DNA of 64,000 nucleotides from Flavobacterium buctense (GTDB lineage: Bacteria; Bacteroidota; Bacteroidia; Flavobacteriales; Flavobacteriaceae). Position numbers and translations under genes: made by a program. Location of the stretch: positions 1 to 64,000 of the forward strand of contig NZ_JACTAB010000002.1 in the NCBI RefSeq assembly GCF_014486695.1. The letters are read 5' to 3'. This document shows positions 43,837 through 50,485 of this stretch, piece after piece (within the stretch, counting starts at the first letter, position 1; each line of letters begins with the position of its first letter). Under the pieces are notes generated by a model that saw nothing but the letters and a program-made list of their open reading frames with translations, ran no database searches and was not told the DNA's origin.

Positions 43837-44553
43837 TTACTGAATCATTGGAACTTCCATTAATAATACTTCAGCATCAGCTGTGGCTTCGAAGGTTACT
43901 TTTTCGAAATCTGTGATGCCTAATCCATCGCGTTCTCCTAAATCTTGTCCGTCTACTTTTACGCTTCCTTTGATTACGAATACGTAAAGTCCGTTGCCTT
44001 CTTTTTTGCGGTTGTAATCTAAAGTAATTCCTTGGTCTAAATTACCCATGTGAAACCAAGCGTCTTGGTGAATCCAAACGCCAGCATCGTCTGCATTTGG
44101 CGAAAGAATTTGTTGTAATTTATTGTGACGATCAGTCGTGTCTAATGTAATTTGTTGGTAACGAGGTTCTACGTTTCTGTATTTTGGGAACACCCAAATT
44201 TGCAATAAATTGGTTCTTTTATCGTGATTCGGATTGAATTCTGAATGTTGAATTCCGGTTCCGGCGCTCATGACTTGAACGTCTCCAAATTTGATTACTT
44301 CAGTATTGCCCATACTGTCTTTGTGTGCCAAATCGCCTTCCAAAGGAATAGTGATGATTTCCATATTGTCATGCGGATGTGTTCCGAAACCCATGCCACC
44401 GGCAACGATGTCGTCATTTAATACTCTCAAAACCCCAAACTGAATTCTTTCAGGATTATAATAGCTGGCAAAACTAAAAGTGTGGTGCGCATTTAACCAA
44501 CCGTGATCGGCATGTCCGCGAGTGTGTGCTTTGTGTAATAAAGTATTTCTCAT
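43837..44553 (-). CDS. Pirin family protein
   Basis: A 238-residue bicupin. HADHGWLNAHHTFSF at the start, GTHPHDNMEIITIPLEG and GTGIQHSEFNP supply the metal-binding His/Glu of the first cupin. Bacterial pirins include quercetin dioxygenases and redox-linked regulators, so the exact activity is open. It is the first gene of the pirin-GNAT-OsmC-Fe-S-flavoprotein run. A dyad and a -7-like TAAATTTG (minus, 44583-44590) precede it. Confidence 0.94.
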   Translation of the reverse strand: MRNTLLHKAHTRGHADHGWLNAHHTFSFASYYNPERIQFGVLRVLNDDIVAGGMGFGTHPHDNMEIITIPLEGDLAHKDSMGNTEVIKFGDVQVMSAGTGIQHSEFNPNHDKRTNLLQIWVFPKYRNVEPRYQQITLDTTDRHNKLQQILSPNADDAGVWIHQDAWFHMGNLDQGITLDYNRKKEGNGLYVFVIKGSVKVDGQDLGERDGLGITDFEKVTFEATADAEVLLMEVPMIQ

Positions 44554-44582
44554 GATGTATAAATTTACTGATAATTATGATA

Positions 44583-44619
44583 CAAATTTACAATCATGAA
44601 GTGTGTAGAGCACTTAATG
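44583..44619 (-). promoter_or_regulatory. Possible operator and -7 box upstream of pirin
   Basis: CATGAAGTG (44595-44603) and CACTTAATG (44611-44619) form a dyad with 8 of 9 matches and a 7-base spacer. On the minus strand it covers the expected -33 region of a promoter whose -7 element is TAAATTTG (44583-44590). No consensus -33 box is visible, as expected of an activated promoter. The neighbouring Crp/Fnr regulator is a candidate binder, which is inference. Confidence 0.45.
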
Positions 44620-44684
44620 TAGATTAAGAAAGAAGTGTTCAGTGTTCAGTTGGCATTGTTCAGCGCTGAAAGATTTGAAAACAA

Positions 44685-45260
44685 CTATTTTCTTAACAAT
44701 CGACTTTTCATTTTGCTAAAGAATTCCGGCGTAACGCCAATAAAGGAAGCGATTTGTTTTTGAGGTACTTTTTGAATAAGTGTTGGGTATTTTTTGCAGA
44801 ATTTGTCAAAACGTTCTTCGGCTGATAAGCTCAAATTGTCCATCAATCTTTCTTGGTAAGCCACCAAGGAGTTTTCGACTATGATTCTGAAAAAACGTTC
44901 CAGTTTTGGGATTAAGTGGTAGAGTTCTTCTTGGTTTTCTTTGGAGAGTAGAACCACTTCGGCATCTTCTAAAACTTCTATAAAAAGATTGCCCGGTTTT
45001 TGCGAAAGCAAACTGTACATATCGCCAATCCACCAACCTTCGCAGGCAAAACTCAATACGTGTTCCACAATATTATCATTGATGGTGAAGCTTCTCAGTA
45101 AGCCAGAATTGACAAAATAGGAATCTTTGCAAACTTCACCCGCACTTAGAATGACGGTTTTGGCTTTGTAGTGTTTGGTTTCAATTTTAGACAAAAAAAG
45201 CAACTCTTCCTCGGGAGAAAGAGTTACTATTTTTGAAATATTCTCTAGGATTTGAGCCAA
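44685..45260 (-). CDS. Crp/Fnr family transcriptional regulator
   Basis: A 191-residue regulator with an N-terminal cyclic-nucleotide-binding-like sensor (about 10-120, ILSAGEVCKDSYFVNSGLLRSF...) and a C-terminal winged helix (about 145-191, VPQKQIASFIGVTPEFFSKMKSRL). The Cys pattern of Fnr is absent, so oxygen sensing by a cluster is unlikely. The ligand is unknown. It lies between DUF6370 and pirin on the same strand and may control pirin. Confidence 0.92.
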   Translation of the reverse strand: MAQILENISKIVTLSPEEELLFLSKIETKHYKAKTVILSAGEVCKDSYFVNSGLLRSFTINDNIVEHVLSFACEGWWIGDMYSLLSQKPGNLFIEVLEDAEVVLLSKENQEELYHLIPKLERFFRIIVENSLVAYQERLMDNLSLSAEERFDKFCKKYPTLIQKVPQKQIASFIGVTPEFFSKMKSRLLRK

Positions 45261-45269
45261 GAGGTAGTT

Positions 45270-45599
45270 TTATTTGTTTGGAAGTAATTTGAATGAAGTT
45301 ACGACAAATTTATTGTCTTTCAATTCTCCTATCACTTCTGCTTTTCTTACTGCTGAACAAAAACCGTCAGCCGCATGAGCATCACCGTGGTCATTTAATG
45401 TTGTTCCTTCCACAAAATAAGGTTTATCATCAACCACAGCGGCCAAATCACATCCTTTTTTGTCTTTCATTCCAAACATACATTGCCCACAAGCAACTGC
45501 TACAACTTTTGGTTCGGTTACTGCTACTGCTTTCTTCTCTTGAGCATTCATACTGGTTACACCCAACATAAAAGCAAGAATTAAAAATACTTTTTTCAT
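45270..45599 (-). CDS. DUF6370 family exported protein
   Basis: A 109-residue exported protein: signal MKKVFLILAFMLGVTSMNA, then a compact domain with ACGQCMFGMKDKKGCDLA (three Cys) and GFCSAVRKAEV (a fourth). The four Cys suggest a metal site or disulfides. The family's function is unknown. It starts 3 bases after the purT stop, so both are probably on one transcript, with the Crp/Fnr gene following by 9 bases. Confidence 0.88.
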   Translation of the reverse strand: MKKVFLILAFMLGVTSMNAQEKKAVAVTEPKVVAVACGQCMFGMKDKKGCDLAAVVDDKPYFVEGTTLNDHGDAHAADGFCSAVRKAEVIGELKDNKFVVTSFKLLPNK

Positions 45600-45602
45600 T
45601 TT

Positions 45603-46769
45603 TTACAGGTTTATGGTTATTAATTTCGCCGCTTCTTTGGCTTTTTCTGTTATAATTTCGATGTTGGTTTCTAATGAATCATAAGTCAAAACAACACCCA
45701 TTCTGCGATAAGGTCTAGAAGTTGGCTTTCCAAAGATACGAAAATCTGTTTTAGGTAGTGATGCTACGGTAGAAATTCCTGAGTAGGTTGGATTTGCAGA
45801 ATTTCCAGTAGCCAATATTACTGCGCTGGCACCGGTTTTTTCCAAAGTAATTTCGAAAATGGGCAAGCTTAATATCGCACGCAAATGCAATTCGAATTCG
45901 TTAAAATTTTGCGTTCCGGCTAAAGTAACCATGCCCGTATCGTGTGGTCTTGGCGATAATTCTGAGAAATATACGCCTTCATCCGTCAAGAAAAATTCTA
46001 CACCAAATAATCCTGCGCCACCGAGTGATTCGGTTACTTTTCGCGCCATTTCTTGGGCTTCGGTTATGTCTTTATCGGAAACAATAGCTGGTTGCCAACT
46101 TTCTTGATAATCGCCACGTTCTTGTCGGTGACCAATGGGTGCGCAGAACAACGTTGGATTGCCATTTTGCGTTACGGTCAGCAAAGTGATTTCCGAATTG
46201 AAATTGACGAAGGCTTCTACAATCACTTCCACGATATCACCACGCGAACCTTCTTCAGCGTATTGCCAAGCTTTTAAGATATCGGCTTCGGTTTTAATGG
46301 TTGATTGTCCTTTGCCGGAAGAACTCATTAATGGTTTTACTACGCAAGGCATTCCAACTTCTGCTACCGCTTTTTGTAATTCAGCAGCGGAAGTGGCATA
46401 GCGATAATTGGCGGTTCTTAGGCCTAAATCTTTGGAGGCTAAATCGCGAATCGCTTTTCGGTTCATGGTAAAATTGGCCGCTTTCGCCGAAGGCACAACA
46501 GTAATGCCTTGTTTTTCGTATTCGTAAAAACGTTCGGTGCGAATGGCTTCAATTTCGGGAACGATAAAATCGGGTTGGTGTTTGGCTACGATGCGGTCGA
46601 GTTCGGCGCCATCGAGCATGTTGATGACTTCGAATCCGTGAGCGACTTGCATCGCCGGCGCATTTTCATAACTGTCAACAGCGATTACGTTTTGTCCGAT
46701 TCTTTGTGCGGCGATTACAAATTCTTTTCCTAATTCGCCTGAACCAAGTAAGAGTATTTTTTTATTCAT
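45603..46769 (-). CDS. purT: Formate-dependent phosphoribosylglycinamide formyltransferase
   Basis: A 388-residue ATP-grasp enzyme that uses formate and ATP for the third step of purine synthesis, in place of folate-dependent PurN. It opens with the nucleotide fold [13 protein letters not shown], has MSSSGKGQS in the ATP-grasp loop, and ends with the conserved [14 protein letters not shown]. Length is typical. The adjacent genes are unrelated to purines. Confidence 0.96.
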   Translation of the reverse strand: MNKKILLLGSGELGKEFVIAAQRIGQNVIAVDSYENAPAMQVAHGFEVINMLDGAELDRIVAKHQPDFIVPEIEAIRTERFYEYEKQGITVVPSAKAANFTMNRKAIRDLASKDLGLRTANYRYATSAAELQKAVAEVGMPCVVKPLMSSSGKGQSTIKTEADILKAWQYAEEGSRGDIVEVIVEAFVNFNSEITLLTVTQNGNPTLFCAPIGHRQERGDYQESWQPAIVSDKDITEAQEMARKVTESLGGAGLFGVEFFLTDEGVYFSELSPRPHDTGMVTLAGTQNFNEFELHLRAILSLPIFEITLEKTGASAVILATGNSANPTYSGISTVASLPKTDFRIFGKPTSRPYRRMGVVLTYDSLETNIEIITEKAKEAAKLITINL

Positions 46770-46770
46770 G

Positions 46771-46866
46771 TTTAGACTTCTTAGATTGTTAGATTTTTAG
46801 ACTTCTTAGATTTTAAAAGACTAGAACTTTTTCTAAAGTGTCTAACATTCTAAAATGTCTAAGCTG
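46771..46866. repeat. Word-repeat array upstream of purT
   Basis: A 17-base direct repeat TTTAGACTTCTTAGATT occurs at 46771-46787 and 46796-46812. It is followed by a mirrored stretch of CTAGA/TCTAA words (46819-46862) that can pair with it imperfectly. It fills the noncoding leader of purT. Together with the next element it accounts for most of the 232-base gap to the aminotransferase gene. Confidence 0.65.
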
Positions 46867-46876
46867 TCTGTTTTGC

Positions 46877-46954
46877 GTTAGGGATTGCAGTGGAAATCCT
46901 TTAGTTTTTAAACTAAAGATTGCAACGGAAAGCCCGACCTGAAAGGGAACGCCC
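46877..46954. repeat. Intergenic repeat element, copy 4 (variant)
   Basis: GATTGCAGTGGAAA (46883-46896) and GATTGCAACGGAAA (46918-46931) are direct repeats around a perfect 9-bp hairpin CTTTAGTTT-TT-AAACTAAAG (46899-46918). AGCCCGACC and GGGAACGCCC follow. The GATTGCA...CGGAAAGC words are shared with copies 1-3 (CGATTG..., CGGAAAGCGGGA), suggesting a related subtype. Confidence 0.7.
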
Positions 46955-46965
46955 AAATTATTTAT

Positions 46966-46991
46966 TAAAAAGCCCCAAGTTTCCTTGAGGC
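46966..46991 (-). terminator. Terminator after the aminotransferase gene
   Basis: On the minus strand GCCTCAAG-GAAA-CTTGGGGC (46991-46972) forms an 8-bp stem with a GAAA tetraloop, followed by TTTTT. Confidence 0.88.
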
Positions 46992-47001
46992 ATAATATAG
47001 A

Positions 47002-48186
47002 TTAAGCTAGTGCTTCTTTGATTCTTTTGAATGCTTCGGTTAACAATTCTTCGCTGGTGGCGTAAGACAAACGGATGCAGTTAGGATTCCCGAAAGCGTC
47101 TCCGGTTACGGTCGCAACATTGGCTTCAGACAATAAATACATGGAGAAATCATCAGCATTGGCGATTAATTTTCCGCGTAACGTTTTCCCGAAATAAGCC
47201 GAAACATCGGGGAACAAATAGAAAGCACCTTCAGGCACGTTGATTTTGAATCCTGGAATTTCTTTAGCTAATTCTACTACCAAGTTTCTGCGGTTTTTGA
47301 ACGCACTTACCATTTCATTCAAAACACTTGGATCAGCATCAACGGCAGTAATTGTGGCTCTTTGTGCAATGGAATTAGCACCCGAAGTAACTTGGCCCTG
47401 CATTTTGGTACAAGCTTTGGCAATAAATTCCGGAGCACCAATGTAACCGATTCTCCAACCGGTCATCGCGAAAGCTTTGGCCACACCATTCACAGTGATG
47501 GTTCTGTCGAATAAGCCCGGAATAGTTCCGATGCTGCAGAAAGTTCCGGAGAAATTGATGTGTTCGTAGATTTCGTCAGAAACGATATAAATGTTAGGGT
47601 GTTTTTCTAATACTTTACCGATGGCTTCGAGTTCTTCGCGGTTGTAAACGGAACCACTTGGGTTACAAGGTGAACTGAACCACATCATTTTGGTTTTAGG
47701 AGTGATGGCTTTTTCCAGCTCTGCTGCGGTCATTTTGAAATCGCTTTCCACCGAAGTCGGCACTTCTACAGGAACACCGCCTGATAATTTGATGATTTCG
47801 TAATAAGAAACCCAGTATGGAGCCGGAAGAATTACTTCGTCGCCGTCATTTAACATGACTTGGGCAACGTTGTATAAAGATTGTTTTGCGCCGGTAGAAA
47901 CGACAATGTTAGCCGGTTTGTAATCAAGGTTGTTGTCTCTTTTGAATTTTCTGCAAATGGCATCTTTCAATTCGGCATAACCGTCAACCGGAGTGTATGT
48001 ACTGTAGTTTTCGTCGATGGCTTTTTTGGCCGCTTCTTTGATAAAGTCGGGTGTATTGAAATCGGGTTCGCCTAAACTTAAACTGATAATGTCTTTTCCT
48101 TGGGCTTTTAATTCTCTGGCCAAAGCCGCCATGGCCAATGTTTGTGAGGTGGATAAGTTGTTAATTCTGTCCGATAAAATGCTCAT
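47002..48186 (-). CDS. Aspartate-type pyridoxal phosphate-dependent aminotransferase
   Basis: A 394-residue class I/II aminotransferase. The PLP lysine lies in VNGVAKAFAMTGWRIGYIG (about residue 236, Lys in the VAKAF motif), and SSPCNPSGSVYNREEL and RLSYATSEE carry the carboxylate-binding residues. Close relatives are annotated as aspartate aminotransferases, but tyrosine or kynurenine specificity cannot be excluded. Monocistronic with its own terminator. Confidence 0.94.
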   Translation of the reverse strand: MSILSDRINNLSTSQTLAMAALARELKAQGKDIISLSLGEPDFNTPDFIKEAAKKAIDENYSTYTPVDGYAELKDAICRKFKRDNNLDYKPANIVVSTGAKQSLYNVAQVMLNDGDEVILPAPYWVSYYEIIKLSGGVPVEVPTSVESDFKMTAAELEKAITPKTKMMWFSSPCNPSGSVYNREELEAIGKVLEKHPNIYIVSDEIYEHINFSGTFCSIGTIPGLFDRTITVNGVAKAFAMTGWRIGYIGAPEFIAKACTKMQGQVTSGANSIAQRATITAVDADPSVLNEMVSAFKNRRNLVVELAKEIPGFKINVPEGAFYLFPDVSAYFGKTLRGKLIANADDFSMYLLSEANVATVTGDAFGNPNCIRLSYATSEELLTEAFKRIKEALA

Positions 48187-48243
48187 TGTGTTGTTGTTAT
48201 GAGGTTAAATAAAGAGACGCCAATAAAGGCGTCCCGTTTTATG

Positions 48244-49338
48244 TTATGCTAATTGGGGTTGTCTTCCCAATTCCCTTAAGTGCTTGAAATGCGAAGCGAT
48301 AGCCGCTCGGGTAGTTTTGAATTCGTAATAAGGCAGTTCACATTCTTTAGCCGTTTGTTTTACGATTTCTGCAATTTTGTCGTAATGAACGTGACTAATG
48401 TTTGGGAACAAATGGTGTTCTACTTGGTGATTTAAGCCACCGGTATAATAGTTTACCAACCAGTTTTTCGGCGCGAAGTTGGCAGTGGTAAACAATTGGT
48501 GAATGGCCCAAGTGTTTTCAATTTCACCATTAGCATCCGGAATTGGATTTTCTGTTTCTTCTACTACGTGAGCTAATTGAAATACAACACTCAAGATAAC
48601 TCCGGCTGTGTAATGCATTACTAAAAATCCTAAAACTACTTTCCACCATGAAACACCTAAAACCATTGGAATTACTAACCAAATAGAGAAATAAATGACT
48701 TTGGTAATGATTAAAGTGGTCCAACGAATGACCGGTTTTTTAAACTCGCCATAGGATAAGTTTCTTTTTAAATAACGTTTCATTTGAAGGAAATCGGTCG
48801 TGATGGCCCAATTGAAAGTTAATAAGCCGTATAAAAATACAGAATAATAATGTTGGAATTTGTGGAATTTATACCATTTAGCCTCTTTGGTGAAACGCAT
48901 GATTCTTCCGGCTTCTAAGTCTTCGTCATGTCCTAAAATGTTAGTGTAAGTATGGTGTAAAACATTGTGTTGTACTTGCCAGTTGTAAACATTTCCAGCC
49001 AAGATATAAATACTGCCGCCCATGATTTTATTGACCCATGATTTATTGGAATAAGCACCGTGATTTCCATCGTGCATTACGTTCATTCCAACGCCTGCCA
49101 TTCCAACGCCGATTACTACATTAAGCAAAAGGTAAGCCCAAATAGGCATTTGCATGGCTAATAAAATAAAGTAAGGAGTTAGGAAAATGGAGAACATTAC
49201 AATGGTTTTTAGGTGTAATTTCCAGTTTCCGGTTCTATCAAGGTTGTTTTCTTTGAAGTAATTGTTTACTCTTGAGTTTAAGGTTCTGAAGAATTTTAAA
49301 CTATCGGTTTTAGAGAAAATGGGTGTTGTGGTATTCAT
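48244..49338 (-). CDS. Membrane fatty-acid desaturase (acyl-CoA/linoleoyl-type)
   Basis: A 364-residue integral membrane di-iron enzyme that inserts a double bond in fatty-acid chains. The three histidine boxes are visible: HDGNHGAYSN, HNVLHHTYTN and HQVEHHLFPNISH. Four to six hydrophobic segments flank them. The third box has the QxxHH form typical of front-end desaturases. Its ATG is on the opposite strand to rsmG, and the intergenic region holds TACCTTTG (minus, 49362-49369). Confidence 0.94.
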   Translation of the reverse strand: MNTTTPIFSKTDSLKFFRTLNSRVNNYFKENNLDRTGNWKLHLKTIVMFSIFLTPYFILLAMQMPIWAYLLLNVVIGVGMAGVGMNVMHDGNHGAYSNKSWVNKIMGGSIYILAGNVYNWQVQHNVLHHTYTNILGHDEDLEAGRIMRFTKEAKWYKFHKFQHYYSVFLYGLLTFNWAITTDFLQMKRYLKRNLSYGEFKKPVIRWTTLIITKVIYFSIWLVIPMVLGVSWWKVVLGFLVMHYTAGVILSVVFQLAHVVEETENPIPDANGEIENTWAIHQLFTTANFAPKNWLVNYYTGGLNHQVEHHLFPNISHVHYDKIAEIVKQTAKECELPYYEFKTTRAAIASHFKHLRELGRQPQLA

Positions 49339-49447
49339 TTATAGAAATAATAAAATTTTGCCAAAGGTAATTATTATAATTTTTTTGAAGCTGATAAACA
49401 TCATTTTTTATCAACTAAAAACGTTAATTTTGTTCAAAATTCAATTT

Positions 49448-50077
49448 ATGGAAGAAATTATCAAACAATTTCCTAAACTTACTGAAAATCAACTCTTACA
49501 GTTTCGAAAATTGGAGGAATTGTACCAAGATTGGAATGCAAAAATCAATGTGATTTCCCGAAAAGATATAGATGAATTATACACCAAACACGTTTTGCAT
49601 TCATTGGCGATTGCCAAAATTCAACCGTTTGAACCGGGAACGTATATTTTAGACGTTGGAACCGGTGGTGGATTTCCCGGAATTCCATTAGCGATATTGT
49701 TCCCGGAAACACGTTTTTACCTGATTGATGTGATTGCCAAAAAAATAAAAGTAGTGCAAGCGGTTGCCGAAGGTTTAGGGCTGAAAAATATCAAAGCCGA
49801 ACAAATGCGCGCAGAGAATGTCAAAGGCGATTATGATTTTATCGTCAGTCGTGCCGTGACTAATATGCCCGATTTTGTGTCATGGATAAAAGACAAAATT
49901 AAGAAACAAAACAAACACGAGTTGAAAAACGGAATTCTCTATTTAAAAGGCGGCGACTTAACCGAAGAACTAAAGAATTTTCCAAATGCCACTGAATATA
50001 ATATAGCCGAATTCTTCTCGAACGAATTTTTTGAAACTAAGAAGGTAGTGCATTTGGCTTTAAAGTTTAAGTCTTAG
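49448..50077 (+). CDS. rsmG: 16S rRNA (guanine(527)-N(7))-methyltransferase
   Basis: A 209-residue Rossmann-fold enzyme that methylates G527 of 16S rRNA. The ATG at 49448 (MEEIIKQFPKLTENQ) gives the normal length. Earlier in-frame starts would add 62 hydrophobic residues that overlap the divergent desaturase gene. The SAM site is ILDVGTGGGFPGIPLAI, then IKAEQMRAENV and SRAVTNM. A -7-like TAATTTTG lies at 49425-49432. It overlaps the convergent lipoprotein gene by 4 bases. Confidence 0.95.
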   Translation: MEEIIKQFPKLTENQLLQFRKLEELYQDWNAKINVISRKDIDELYTKHVLHSLAIAKIQPFEPGTYILDVGTGGGFPGIPLAILFPETRFYLIDVIAKKIKVVQAVAEGLGLKNIKAEQMRAENVKGDYDFIVSRAVTNMPDFVSWIKDKIKKQNKHELKNGILYLKGGDLTEELKNFPNATEYNIAEFFSNEFFETKKVVHLALKFKS

Positions 50078-50481
50078 TTAATTCTGATAAATTTTACCTG
50101 GCAGGCTTCTATACAGGGATAATTTAAAATCAAGTTTTCGCCATTCATTTGATAATAGATTTGAAAATCTTGATTCGCATTGCAAGTTTGAGATTGGATG
50201 TATTGTTCCTCTGCAAAATAGGGCGAAATATAGCTTCCGGTATTTGTTCCGCTTAGCGTACACAACATATAGTTGGTGCCGACGGTTCCATCGGGAAAAA
50301 ATTCCAAAAAATATTCTCCAGAGACCGGAACATAAGTTCCGCTGCCATCACCCGGATCAATTAAAGTTTCAATCATTTTCCATTTTCCAAGGAATTCATT
50401 GGTTTCCGATTTGCGGCTGTTGTCTTCTGAACACGACAACAGCATACTAATCGTTACTAAAACAAAAAAAAACTTTTTCAT
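50074..50481 (-). CDS. Lipocalin-like putative lipoprotein
   Basis: A 135-residue lipoprotein: signal MKKFFFVLVTISMLLSC with Cys17 in lipobox LLSC. The mature part has the lipocalin-like start NEFLGKWKMIETLIDPGDGS and four further cysteines (CTLSG, QTCNA, PCIEAC), probably two disulfides. The family is the loosely defined 'lipocalin family' of Bacteroidetes. Ligand unknown. It ends at the rsmG stop and follows the lipase-like gene on the same strand by 4 bases. Confidence 0.8.
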   Translation of the reverse strand: MKKFFFVLVTISMLLSCSEDNSRKSETNEFLGKWKMIETLIDPGDGSGTYVPVSGEYFLEFFPDGTVGTNYMLCTLSGTNTGSYISPYFAEEQYIQSQTCNANQDFQIYYQMNGENLILNYPCIEACQVKFIRIN

Positions 50482-50485
50482 GATT

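Noticed and set aside
44659..44670. Perfect palindrome TTCAGCGCTGAA after the Crp/Fnr gene
   Set aside because: It is short, lies next to word repeats (GTTCAG), and has no T-run. It may be chance.
49262..49447. A 62-residue N-terminal extension of rsmG
   Set aside because: It overlaps the divergent desaturase gene and its upstream region, and the ATG at 49448 gives the normal family length.
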